Of a stretch of 64,000 bases of DNA, positions 17,273 to 25,517 are shown one piece after another; positions within the stretch are counted from its first letter, which is position 1; every line of letters starts with the position of its first letter. A program made the position numbers and the translations under genes. The DNA is taken from the NCBI GenBank assembly GCA_046347195.1, contig JAXMGQ010000025.1:8191-72190 (forward strand), written 5' to 3'. Below the pieces are notes generated by a model. It was not told where the DNA came from and did no database searches. It saw only the letters and a program-made list of their open reading frames with translations. The stretch comes from TMP-86 sp046347195. Lineage in GTDB: Bacteria; Pseudomonadota; Gammaproteobacteria; Steroidobacterales; Steroidobacteraceae.

Positions 17273-17761
17273 TCAGATGCCGTGCGATTCGATCGACACG
17301 CGCATCTCGCCGAGGGCGGCCATCAGCTCCTCGATGCGCTCATCTGACAAGCCCTGGAACATGTGGTCGATCCACTGCTCGTGGAGGGCGGCCATCTTGA
17401 GGAACGCCGCGCGTCCCTTGCGGGTCAGCCGAACCGTCGCGACACGGCGGTCGGCCTTGTCGGTGGTACGCACCAGCCAGCCATCTGCGAGCAGCCGGTT
17501 CACCACCGCGGTGACGTTGCCGTTCGAGACCATGATGTAGTCGGAGAGCTGGCCCATGGTCAGCCCTTCCGGGTGCCGCTCGAGCGCCGAGAGCACATCG
17601 AAGCGCGGCAGCGTCGTGCCGAACTCCTCGTCGAGTCGGGCGCGGACACGCTTTTCGAGGATCATCGAGCAGGACAGCAGGCGCAGCCAGAGCCGCAGCG
17701 AGAGCTTGCTGTGGGGGGCGCCGCCGAGTTTGTCGCGGTACTTGGGAGCCGGGGTCGTCAC
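17273..17761 (-). CDS. MarR family transcriptional regulator
   Basis: 162-residue MarR protein: helix-turn-helix at LTMGQLSDYIMVSNGNVTAV and wing at RTTDKADRRVATVRLTRKG, with long N- and C-terminal dimer helices. GTG start at 17761, 4 bp after the stop of the cytochrome c gene, so the two are likely one transcript. It converges on the F420 gene with only 17 bp between. The SNGNVTAVVNRL recognition region resembles MarR regulators of aromatic catabolism, but its target is not visible here. Confidence 0.88.
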   Translation of the reverse strand: MTTPAPKYRDKLGGAPHSKLSLRLWLRLLSCSMILEKRVRARLDEEFGTTLPRFDVLSALERHPEGLTMGQLSDYIMVSNGNVTAVVNRLLADGWLVRTTDKADRRVATVRLTRKGRAAFLKMAALHEQWIDHMFQGLSDERIEELMAALGEMRVSIESHGI

Positions 17762-17765
17762 CCGC

Positions 17766-18455
17766 CTAGTCTACCACCGAGCCATCGTCACGCATTTTCC
17801 TGCGGTCCTTGCCCGGTCCCTTGAGCCGCGAGAGGTAATCCGCGACGGCAGAGATGTCCGGTTCCTCCAGGCTCCTGAAGAAGCGCATCAGGTTCTCGTC
17901 GAGATTGTGGCGCCTGCCCGAGCCGAGGCTGCGGATCTGCCCGGCGAGGTAGCCCACGTGCTGGGCCCGCAGCGAGGGCACGAAGCCATCATCGTCACCG
18001 CGCGCATCGGCCCGGTGGCAGGAGGCGCATTGCTCGTGGAAGATCCCCTCGCCCAGTCCAAGGTGCGCGCCATCACCGGTCTGCGCCGCGGTGTTCACGG
18101 GCCGGGCATTCAGCCACGCGGCGATGTCGACCCAGGCCTGCGGCTGCTGCAGGGCCGCCTGCGAGACCACCTTGTGCATCTCGCTGCTGTCGCGCTCGTT
18201 GCCGGCGAAATTGGCGAGCTGGCGAACGAGGTAGGCGAAGCGCTGGCCGGCGAGCGATGGCACCGCCTTGGCGGCATCACCGGTGGCTGCGGCCCCATGG
18301 CACTGGGTGCAGTGGCGGACGAAGAGCTGCGCGCCGTGCCGAGGATGCGCATCCAGTGACAGCGCGGCCTTGGTGGCATCATCGACGGATTCCTCGGAGG
18401 CCGAGGCCTGCTGGACCGTGAGCACGGCCAGCATCAATGCAAGGAACCACGCCAT
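17766..18455 (-). CDS. Dihaem class I cytochrome c (c4-like)
   Basis: 229-residue periplasmic cytochrome with two haem sites, CTQCH and CASCH, each in a domain of about 90 residues, as in cytochrome c4. A signal peptide (MAWFLALMLAVLTVQQASAS) supports the ATG at 18455, which is preceded by GGAGG at suitable distance; the longer open frame upstream is not needed. It may shuttle electrons to the cbb3 oxidase encoded at 25.5-30.4 kb (inference). It lies 35 bp downstream of the hybrid kinase gene and just upstream of the MarR gene, all on the minus strand. Confidence 0.88.
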   Translation of the reverse strand: MAWFLALMLAVLTVQQASASEESVDDATKAALSLDAHPRHGAQLFVRHCTQCHGAAATGDAAKAVPSLAGQRFAYLVRQLANFAGNERDSSEMHKVVSQAALQQPQAWVDIAAWLNARPVNTAAQTGDGAHLGLGEGIFHEQCASCHRADARGDDDGFVPSLRAQHVGYLAGQIRSLGSGRRHNLDENLMRFFRSLEEPDISAVADYLSRLKGPGKDRRKMRDDGSVVD

Positions 18456-18490
18456 GTCGATGCGCTGCCTCCGGGAGAAATGCACGGGAT

Positions 18491-20014
18491 TCAAGTGTCG
18501 CGCAGTTCGCGGATCGCCGCCACCAGCGCGTTGGTGTCCACCGGCTTGCTCAGGAAACGGCAATTGGGAATCTCCGTCCTGACTCCGCGCAGCATCGACT
18601 GCAGGTCGCCCGACAGCACGATGGCGGGGACCGCGCGGCCCTTCTGGGCGCGCAACTGTTGCAGGACTTCGATGCCGGTGATCGGGCCGTCGAGATGGTA
18701 GTCCGTGATCAGCACATCGCCCGGCTGCATCGCCGCCAGCAGGTCTTCCGCCTCCGCCACCGACGCCGCGCTCTTGATGTCGAAGCCTTCGAGCGACAGG
18801 AACAGTTCGGTGGCCACCCGCACCGAGTCATTGTCCTCCAGCAGCACGACACGGCGGCCGGCGTTCGCGCCGTTGGGCTTGCCGAGCCCGGACTCCGGCG
18901 TCCCGACCGGCGCCGGCACGCGCAGGTTCTGGCGGGGGATGCGCACGCGCACCTTCGTTCCCTTGCCCGGCTTCGAGCTCACCGCCACCGAAAATCCGAG
19001 CAGCCGCGCCGCCTCACGCACGATGGCGAGCCCGAGGCCGACACCCTTGCGCTGCGGGCCTTGCTCGTCGATCTGGTAGTACTCATCGAAGATGCGATCC
19101 AGCTTCTCCGCCGCGATGCCGATGCCGGTGTCCTCCACCTTGATGGTCAGCCCTTCGGGTTCGGAGGATTGCGAGACGCTCACGCTGCCCGTTTCCGTGT
19201 ACTTGAGCGCGTTGCCGATGAGGTTCTGCAACAGCTGCGTGAGCAGGGTCTTGTCGGTGAGGATCGACAGCGGTGCCGCCGAGAACGTCAGTTCGAGGTG
19301 GCGGCTGCGCGCCAGGGGGCCGAACTCGGCGGCCAGTTCACGGAACACCTCGCCCAGGTCCACCTCCTTCTGCTCGGGCACCACGGCGCCGGATTCCATG
19401 CGGTTGATGTCGAGCAGCGTGTTCAGCAGGCGCGTGGCGCCGTCGATCGACTGCTCCTGCTGCTGGAGCAGTTCCATGATCGCTGGCACCTTGCGCGCGA
19501 ACTTCTTCATCGAGGCGTTGAGCAGACGGATGGTCTGCAGGGGCTGGCGCAGGTCATGGCTGGCCGTGGAGAGGAAGCGGGTCTTGGCACGGTTGGCCCG
19601 GTCGGCTTCCTCGCGGGCGGCGACCAGGGCATCGGCGATCTGCTGCCGCTCGGTCATGTCGCGGATGGCGGCCGCCACGAAGCTGTTCTCGCCGGCGCGG
19701 AAGGCGGCCAGGCGGATGCCCGCCGGGAACTCGCTCCCGTCCGCCCGCCGTGCGAACAGGTCGGTGATCCGGGCCCCCATCTCGCGGTTGGTCGGGTCGC
19801 GGGTGTAGGCTGACATGTGGGCGCCGTGGCGGATCCGGAACCGCTCGGGTACCAGGACGTCCAGGTTGCGGCCGATGAGTGCCTGGGGGTCGTAGCCGAA
19901 CAGGGAGCGGACCGTCTCGTTGGCGAAGCGGATCTCGCCACGCGCATCCACCACGATCAGCGCGTCCGGCGAGAATTGCAGAAGGTGCTGAGTGATCAGC
20001 GACAGGTCATTCAT
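18491..20014 (-). CDS. PAS hybrid histidine kinase with receiver domain
   Basis: 507-residue sensor: a PAS domain (about 5-120: PDALIVVDARGEIRFAN, RADGSEFPAGIRLA), a short coiled segment, a HisKA domain with His143 in ASHDLRQPLQ, an ATPase domain (NLIGNALKYTE, DTGIGI, GVGLGLAIV) and a C-terminal receiver (VVLLEDNDSVR, phospho-acceptor Asp in LITDYHLDG). No transmembrane segment is visible, so it is probably cytosolic. Start ATG at 20014 (MNDLSLITQ) is chosen because the PAS domain begins just after it; the frame extends to 20077. It is divergent from the FixLJ-like pair at 20197, which suggests a shared signalling module. Confidence 0.88.
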   Translation of the reverse strand: MNDLSLITQHLLQFSPDALIVVDARGEIRFANETVRSLFGYDPQALIGRNLDVLVPERFRIRHGAHMSAYTRDPTNREMGARITDLFARRADGSEFPAGIRLAAFRAGENSFVAAAIRDMTERQQIADALVAAREEADRANRAKTRFLSTASHDLRQPLQTIRLLNASMKKFARKVPAIMELLQQQEQSIDGATRLLNTLLDINRMESGAVVPEQKEVDLGEVFRELAAEFGPLARSRHLELTFSAAPLSILTDKTLLTQLLQNLIGNALKYTETGSVSVSQSSEPEGLTIKVEDTGIGIAAEKLDRIFDEYYQIDEQGPQRKGVGLGLAIVREAARLLGFSVAVSSKPGKGTKVRVRIPRQNLRVPAPVGTPESGLGKPNGANAGRRVVLLEDNDSVRVATELFLSLEGFDIKSAASVAEAEDLLAAMQPGDVLITDYHLDGPITGIEVLQQLRAQKGRAVPAIVLSGDLQSMLRGVRTEIPNCRFLSKPVDTNALVAAIRELRDT

Positions 20015-20196
20015 GTTCGAGGCGGGTCCCGGCCGCATCGTGTGGGCGGGCCTCCCGCGCGCCGAGAAGCCTATCACGATTTACCGTTTATCTTACGGGG
20101 CAGGCGCAGGCGTATGCGGGAAACTCGCAAGTGCCGGCCACCGGAGGATTCTGGCAGGCTGGCGCTCGCGTCAGCGTATTTTGCCCATAGCAGGTT

Positions 20197-20997
20197 ATGT
20201 CCTTGAACAACGGTGGTCCCAATCGGGCCGATTCCGGGCCGGCAGGCTCGTCCCCCCATGGGACGGCGACCGGGACGGACGCCATCTTCAATCGCCTGAT
20301 GGAGATTGCGCGGGTATCCGCCCTCGAGGAACTTGCCTCAGGGATAGCCCATGAGCTCAACCAGCCGCTGGGCGCCATCGCCACCTTTTCCCAGGCCGGT
20401 GAGCGGATGCTGGACCGTGAACAGCCGCTGGTGAGCCGTGCCCTCGAGGTGTTCCGGCAGATCAACCATGAAGCGCTGGCCGCGGGAGAGGGCATCCACC
20501 GCATCCGGCGCATGTTCGACCCGGGGGAATCCGCCCGGGTGCGCAGCCAGATGGCCGACATCGTCGGCGAGATGCATCCGGTGCTGGAGATGCTCGCCAC
20601 CCGGCACCACGGGCAGCTGCGGTTCGATTCCCAGCCTTCCCTGCCATCGCTCCTGATCGACCCGCTGCGCATCCAGCACGTGCTGTTCGCCCTCGTCCAG
20701 AACGCCTGTGATGCCGCCAGCCACGGCGCAACACCCCCGCTGATCACCATCCAGGTGGCGGGCGACCGCTACGCGGTGCAGACCAGCGTCACGGATTCCG
20801 GCCCGGGCATACCGCCCGAGCACCAGCGTCAGTTGTTCCGGCCCTTCTTCACCACCAAGCGTGGGGGCACGGGCCTGGGGCTTGCCTCCTGCCGTGCCAT
20901 CGTGGAGGCGCACGAAGGTACAATCGGCTACGACAATCTGCCGGCTGGGGGCAGCCGGTTCTGGTTCCGGTTGCCTGCGGCGGCGAAGGAATCGTGA
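20197..20997 (+). CDS. Histidine kinase, FixL-like core without sensor domain
   Basis: 266-residue kinase of the FixL/NtrB type. The H-box is ELASGIAHELNQPLGAI (His52), the N-box is FALVQNACDAA, the G boxes are DSGPGIP and GGTGLGLASC. Only about 45 residues precede the H-box, so the PAS/haem domain of true FixL is absent and there is no membrane segment. The signal must come from a partner, possibly the PAS hybrid kinase encoded divergently. The stop overlaps the start of the FixJ-like gene (GTGA, 20994-20997), so the two are translationally coupled. Confidence 0.88.
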   Translation: MSLNNGGPNRADSGPAGSSPHGTATGTDAIFNRLMEIARVSALEELASGIAHELNQPLGAIATFSQAGERMLDREQPLVSRALEVFRQINHEALAAGEGIHRIRRMFDPGESARVRSQMADIVGEMHPVLEMLATRHHGQLRFDSQPSLPSLLIDPLRIQHVLFALVQNACDAASHGATPPLITIQVAGDRYAVQTSVTDSGPGIPPEHQRQLFRPFFTTKRGGTGLGLASCRAIVEAHEGTIGYDNLPAGGSRFWFRLPAAAKES

Positions 20998-21650
20998 CCG
21001 TCATGGCCAGCACCCGCGAAATTCCCCGACCGGCGCCCACGGTGTATGTCGTCGATGACGACGATGGCATGCGCAATGCGCTGTGCACGCTGCTCTCCAC
21101 CGTGGGCTACAACACCGCCTCGTTCTCGCGTGCCCAGGACTTCCTGCAACGCTTCAAGCCCGATGACCCGGGTTGCCTGGTGCTCGACATCCGCATGCCC
21201 GAGATGAGCGGGCTGGAGCTGCAGCAGCAGCTGAACCGCATGGGCTCCATGCTGCCCGTCATCTTCATCACCGGCCACGGGGATGTGCCCATGGCGGTAC
21301 AGGCGATGAAGGAGGGCGCCTTCGAGTTCATGCAGAAGCCCTTCCGGGACCAGGACCTGCTCGATCGCATCAACCACGCCCTGCAGCACGATGCCGAGAA
21401 CCGCAAGACCGTCGCGCGCCGCGCCGAGGTGCTGCGGCGCCTCGAATCGCTCACGCCGCGCGAACGCCAGGTGATGGACCTGGTGGTGGATGGCGGCGCC
21501 AACAAGGTCATCGCCATCGATCTCGGCCTGTCCGAGCGCACGGTGGAAATCCATCGCGCCAAGGTCATGGAAAAGATGGGGGCGCGTTCGGTCGCGCACC
21601 TGGTCAAGATGCACCTGACACTCGGCGACAAGCCCCCCGCTCCGACGTGA
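20994..21650 (+). CDS. FixJ/TmoT-like two-component response regulator
   Basis: 218-residue regulator with an N-terminal receiver (VYVVDDDDGMR; phospho-acceptor Asp65 in CLVLDIRMPEMSG; ITGHGDVPMAVQAMK; conserved Lys in MQKPF) and a LuxR-type helix-turn-helix (LTPRERQVMDLVVDG, IDLGLSERTVEIHRAKVM). This is the classic FixJ layout. GTG at 20994 overlaps the kinase stop; ATG at 21003 is an alternative. By analogy with rhizobial FixLJ it could govern the nearby cbb3 oxidase genes (inference). Its last codon overlaps the next gene by GTGA. Confidence 0.9.
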   Translation: MTVMASTREIPRPAPTVYVVDDDDGMRNALCTLLSTVGYNTASFSRAQDFLQRFKPDDPGCLVLDIRMPEMSGLELQQQLNRMGSMLPVIFITGHGDVPMAVQAMKEGAFEFMQKPFRDQDLLDRINHALQHDAENRKTVARRAEVLRRLESLTPRERQVMDLVVDGGANKVIAIDLGLSERTVEIHRAKVMEKMGARSVAHLVKMHLTLGDKPPAPT

Positions 21651-21961
21651 CCCAGCTGACGCTCACCTGCCGTCATGTCGACAAGACCGCCGCGCTGGAA
21701 GCACGCGTGCGCGAGTCCCTGGAGCGGCTGGTGCGCATCAATGACCGGATCGCCCGCTGCCGTCTCACCGTGGCGGGGCCCGAGAGGCCGACGGAGGCGG
21801 GACCCTTCGAGGTGCACATCGAATTGAGCGTGCCCGGCGCGCAGATCCACGCCGACAACCTGCAGGCGGGCGGCTCCCCCGCCGCGGATCTGTACGGCGC
21901 CGTGCGCGAGGCCTTCGATGACGCGAAGCGCCAGCTGCAGAGCCTGCGCTGGGATCACTGA
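21647..21961 (+). CDS. HPF/RaiA-family ribosome-associated protein
   Basis: 104-residue protein of the hibernation-promoting-factor/RaiA fold: an N-terminal strand (TQLTLTCRHVDKTAALEARV), a helix (LERLVRINDRIARC), strands (VHIELSVPGAQIHADN) and a C-terminal helix (LYGAVREAFDDAKRQLQS). Such proteins bind the small ribosomal subunit and hold ribosomes inactive under stress. The GTG start at 21647 overlaps the stop of the response regulator gene by four bases, so it is the third gene of the kinase/regulator unit. It lacks the C-terminal dimerisation domain of long HPF. Confidence 0.82.
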   Translation: MTQLTLTCRHVDKTAALEARVRESLERLVRINDRIARCRLTVAGPERPTEAGPFEVHIELSVPGAQIHADNLQAGGSPAADLYGAVREAFDDAKRQLQSLRWDH

Positions 21962-21976
21962 AGCGGCAGACGCGGC

Positions 21977-22684
21977 TCAGTGGTGAAGGTGGCCCAGCGG
22001 CGCGAGCAGGGTCAGGAGGCCGAAGACGAACAGCGCGCCGCCGGCCAGCCGGTGCACGCCGTGCGCCATCGACACCCGCCACAACTGCGCCGAGGCCAGG
22101 CTCCCGCCGAGCATGGCCGGCCAGGTACCGAGGCCGAACAGCACCAGGATCAATGCGCCCTGGGCGGCGCCACCCGACAGCGCGGCGAAGGCGAGCATCG
22201 AATACACGAGACCGCAGGGAAGCCAGCCCCACAGCGCGCCGAGCAGGAAGGATCCGGGCAGTCCGGTGCCGGCCGCGCCACGCACGAGCGGCGACAGGTG
22301 AGCGAAGGCGCGGGCGCCGAGCCGTTCCAGCGGCGCGAAAAGCTGCCAGCCGAGCAGCACGCGCAGGGAAATGGCGATGAGGCACAGGCCGGCGAGCACG
22401 CGCGCCACCACCGCGAGCCCGGAGAGATCAAGGAAGGACGCCAGCGCCTGGCTGAAACCGCCGCACAGCGCGCCGGCCACCGCGTAGCTGGTGATGCGGC
22501 CGGACTGCTGCACCACCTGGTGCGCCACGCTCTTCGCCGGCGAGATGCCGGCCCGGCGCGCCCGCATGCCGAGCGCGCCCGCCAGTCCGCCGCACATCGC
22601 CACGCAATGCACGCTGCCCGCGACGCCCGCGATGAACGCGGCCGCGTAGCCGATCGGGCCGCTGGCTGCCTGCACGTGGTGCAT
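21977..22684 (-). CDS. Sulfite exporter TauE/SafE-like membrane protein of cbb3 cluster
   Basis: 235-residue integral membrane protein with about six hydrophobic segments. The N terminus has MHHVQAA and the motif GSVHCVAMCGG (His and two Cys in the first helix), typical of the UreH-like/SafE proteins found at the end of cbb3 oxidase assembly clusters, where a role in copper or haem supply is suspected. ATG at 22684 overlaps the ccoS stop (TGATG); a GTG lies one codon earlier. Last gene of the cco cluster and convergent with the HPF gene. Confidence 0.8.
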   Translation of the reverse strand: MHHVQAASGPIGYAAAFIAGVAGSVHCVAMCGGLAGALGMRARRAGISPAKSVAHQVVQQSGRITSYAVAGALCGGFSQALASFLDLSGLAVVARVLAGLCLIAISLRVLLGWQLFAPLERLGARAFAHLSPLVRGAAGTGLPGSFLLGALWGWLPCGLVYSMLAFAALSGGAAQGALILVLFGLGTWPAMLGGSLASAQLWRVSMAHGVHRLAGGALFVFGLLTLLAPLGHLHH

Positions 22685-22848
22685 CACGGGGCGTCCTGCT
22701 CCCGCGGCGCGGGGTCCTCGCGCAGGATCTCCCAGGAAGGCGAGTCCAGTTCGTCGAACTGGCCCGTGCCGACGGCCCAGAAGAAGGCCCAGGCCGCGAG
22801 GCCCACGAGCACGAGGGTGACGGGGATCAGCAGGAAGATGATGTCCAT
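22684..22848 (-). CDS. ccoS: Cytochrome oxidase maturation protein CcoS
   Basis: 54-residue single-span protein beginning MDIIFLLIPVTLVLVGLAAW and continuing FFWAVGTGQFDELDSPSW, the standard CcoS/FixS pattern. CcoS is needed to put redox cofactors into the cbb3 oxidase. It lies between the copper ATPase ccoI (4 bp upstream) and the SafE-like gene (one-base overlap), in the canonical ccoGHIS order. Confidence 0.93.
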   Translation of the reverse strand: MDIIFLLIPVTLVLVGLAAWAFFWAVGTGQFDELDSPSWEILREDPAPREQDAP

Positions 22849-22852
22849 GACT

Positions 22853-25288
22853 TCAGGCTCCGCGCATCAGTCGAAGTGAATTCAGCACCACGAAGATCGA
22901 GCTTGCGCTCATGCCGATGGCGGCCAGCCACGGCGGCACCCAGCCCATCGCCGCCAGCGGCATCGCGGTGAGATTGTAGCCGGCGGCCCACAGCAAATTC
23001 TGACGGATGATGCGGCGGGCGCGGCGCGCCAGCTCCACGGCCTGCGGCAGGACCTTCAGCGTGTCGCCCACGAGGATGAGGTCGGCGCTGGCGAGGGCGA
23101 GCGGCGAGCCGCGGCTCATGGCCACCGACACGCCGGCGCCGCCCAGCACGGGCGCATCATTGATGCCATCGCCCACCATCGCGACGAAGCCGCCCTTCGC
23201 CGACAGCTCGCGCACGTGCTGCAGCTTGCCCGCGGGTGACTGGCGCGAGGCGTGTTGATCGATGCCACACTGGCGCGCGACGCGTTCCACGGCGGCGGCG
23301 GAATCACCGCTGAGGATCTCCGTCGACAACCCCTGTGCCTGCAGCGCCTGGACCGCATGGCGGGCTTCGGGTCGGGGGGCATCGCTGAGGGCGAACTCGG
23401 CGAGCATCCCTTGCTCATCGCCGAGGGCGATGCCGGCATCAGCCTGCTGGCCGTGGAGGCTGGGCCCCTCTCCCGCGGCGAAGCCGTCCGCTGCGGCGAA
23501 GCCGGCCGCCACGAAGCCGGCGGTGCCGATGCGGTAGCGGCGGCCCGCCACCACGCCTTCGATGCCTTCCCCGGGCGCCACGCGCAGGTCTGCGGCCTGC
23601 ATGCCCGAGGCCGTCGCCGCGGCGAAGGCGCGGGCGATCGGATGCTCGGAGGCGGCCTCCAGGGCGGCGGCGACTTCCAGGCATTGCCCGCGGTCGAGCC
23701 TGCCCAGCGGGCGCACCTCGCTGACACTCACTTCACCCGTGGTCAGCGTGCCCGTCTTGTCGAAGATCACCCGGTCGATGCGCGCCAGGCCCTCGATGGC
23801 GTCGGCGTGGCTGACCAGCACCCCGCGACGGGCGAGCGCGGCATTGGCGCTGGCCACGGCCACCAGTGTCGCCAGCGACAGGGCGCAGGGGCAGGCGACC
23901 ACCAGCACCGCCAGCGTGGCATTGAAGGCCCGGGAGGGATCCACGTACAGCCAGGCACCACAGACGATGACCGCGCCGATCAGCACGCGTGCCAGGAACC
24001 GGCTGGCGGTACGGTCCGCCTCACGCGTGATGCGCGGCCGCTCGGACTGCGCCCGGTTCAGCAGGGCGACGATGCCGGCCAGGATGGTGGCGCCGCCCAC
24101 GGCCGCGACCCGCACGCGCACCGGCGCATCGATGTTGAGCGTGCCGGCCGCCACGGACTCACCCGGCCCGCGGGCCACCGGGAGGGATTCACCCGTGAGC
24201 ATGGACTCGTCCAGCCGCGTGCGGGCATCGAGCAGCGTGCCGTCGGCCGGGACGATCTCCCCCGCGCGCACCAGGAGTTCATCGTCGTGCCGGAGCTGCG
24301 CCACGGCGACATCGGTGATGGTCTCGCCCGAGGCGTCGCGGCCCACGCGGTGCGCGGTCACGGGCAGCAGCCGGCCCAGCGACTCGGTGATGCCCGCGCT
24401 CTTGTGGCGGGCGATCATCTCCACCCACCGCGCCACGGTGAGGAAGAAGATGAACATGGTCACCGAATCGAAGTACACCTCGCCCGAGTGCCGCCAGGTG
24501 TTGAACACGCTGGCGAAGTAGGCGAGCAGCAGCCCCAGGCTCACCGGCACGTCCATGGTGATGCTGCGGGCCCGCAACGCGCGCGCCGCGCCGCTGAGGA
24601 AGGGCCAGCCCGCGTACAGCAGGACCGGGGTCGTCACGAGCAGGCTGACCAGCCGCAGGTAGGCGCGGATCTCGCCTTCCATGCCATGCGCATCGCCCGA
24701 GTACAAGGCGATGGCGAACATCATGACCTGCATCATGCCCAGCCCGGAGACGGCGAGGCGCTTGAGCAGGGTGTGGCGCTCATCGCGCGCACGGGCGTGC
24801 GCGGCATCCGCGCTCACCGGATGCGGGCGGTAGCCGAGCCCGGCGATGCTGCCCATGAGCTGCGAGAGCTTCAGCTCGCGCTCGTCCCAGACCACGTAGG
24901 CGCGGCCGGTGGCGGTGTTGACGCTGGCGCGCCGCACGCCGGGCAGCTTTTCGATCACCTGCGTGAGCAGCCAGCTGCAGGCGGCGCAGGTCAGGCCGTC
25001 GATGAGCAGCACGATGGAGCGTCCGTCGGACTCGAGGCGCGTGATCGGCCCCTGCACGGCCGCATCATCGAAGGCCAGCCACTCATCCTCCGCGCCCGTG
25101 GGTCGCGACGCCGGCGCGGTGCGGAAGGTATAGAAGTCGGCAAGGCCGAGATCCGCGATCATCTGCGCGGCGGCGCAGCAGCCGGGACAGCAGAACGGCA
25201 CCTCCGCCCCGGCGATGCGGGTCCAGGACACCGTCCGTCCGGCGAGCGGCTCGCCGCAGTGGAAGCAACCGGCGGTGGCTTCGAGCAT
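22853..25288 (-). CDS. ccoI: Copper-translocating P-type ATPase CcoI
   Basis: 811-residue P1B-type ATPase that supplies copper for assembly of the cbb3 oxidase. The N terminus has the Cys-rich CFHCGEPL and PFCCPGCCAA region typical of CcoI/FixI, then an HMA domain with GLTCAACSW. The core has eight predicted helices, the actuator TGES, the metal-channel motif ACPCALS, the phosphorylation site DKTGTLTTG and the hinge GDGINDAPVL. All catalytic motifs are intact and the length is normal. Two bases separate it from the short ccoH gene. Confidence 0.95.
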   Translation of the reverse strand: MLEATAGCFHCGEPLAGRTVSWTRIAGAEVPFCCPGCCAAAQMIADLGLADFYTFRTAPASRPTGAEDEWLAFDDAAVQGPITRLESDGRSIVLLIDGLTCAACSWLLTQVIEKLPGVRRASVNTATGRAYVVWDERELKLSQLMGSIAGLGYRPHPVSADAAHARARDERHTLLKRLAVSGLGMMQVMMFAIALYSGDAHGMEGEIRAYLRLVSLLVTTPVLLYAGWPFLSGAARALRARSITMDVPVSLGLLLAYFASVFNTWRHSGEVYFDSVTMFIFFLTVARWVEMIARHKSAGITESLGRLLPVTAHRVGRDASGETITDVAVAQLRHDDELLVRAGEIVPADGTLLDARTRLDESMLTGESLPVARGPGESVAAGTLNIDAPVRVRVAAVGGATILAGIVALLNRAQSERPRITREADRTASRFLARVLIGAVIVCGAWLYVDPSRAFNATLAVLVVACPCALSLATLVAVASANAALARRGVLVSHADAIEGLARIDRVIFDKTGTLTTGEVSVSEVRPLGRLDRGQCLEVAAALEAASEHPIARAFAAATASGMQAADLRVAPGEGIEGVVAGRRYRIGTAGFVAAGFAAADGFAAGEGPSLHGQQADAGIALGDEQGMLAEFALSDAPRPEARHAVQALQAQGLSTEILSGDSAAAVERVARQCGIDQHASRQSPAGKLQHVRELSAKGGFVAMVGDGINDAPVLGGAGVSVAMSRGSPLALASADLILVGDTLKVLPQAVELARRARRIIRQNLLWAAGYNLTAMPLAAMGWVPPWLAAIGMSASSIFVVLNSLRLMRGA

Positions 25289-25290
25289 GG

Positions 25291-25497
25291 CTATTGCGCG
25301 GGCGGCAGCACCGAATTGGCCGCGTGGCCGTGGATCACCGGGGTGGCCACGGCCTCCGGCAGCCGGACATCACGGTCGGGCGCCTGCCACACCAGGAACA
25401 TCGTGATCGCGCAGCCGATGACGGCGATGGCGGGCAGGGCGATGACCAGCCAGACCATCGGATGCCGGTACCACGGTTGGGATGCGGGGGTGTCCAT
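25291..25497 (-). CDS. Short CcoH/FixH-like protein
   Basis: 68-residue membrane protein with one helix: PWYRHPMVWLVIALPAIAVIGC matches the start of CcoH/FixH (PWY, then a single span). It stops soon after, whereas usual CcoH proteins are about 150-170 residues with a periplasmic domain. Position between ccoG and ccoI supports the call. Either a short lineage form or a truncated gene; the stop lies in a clean frame with no visible remnant of the missing part. Confidence 0.75.
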   Translation of the reverse strand: MDTPASQPWYRHPMVWLVIALPAIAVIGCAITMFLVWQAPDRDVRLPEAVATPVIHGHAANSVLPPAQ

Positions 25498-25517
25498 GGG
25501 TGCTCTTCCGGAGGCCG

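Noticed and set aside
18456..18563. Longer start for the dihaem cytochrome c
   Set aside because: The extension is hydrophilic and would bury the signal peptide; ATG 18455 has a ribosome-binding site.
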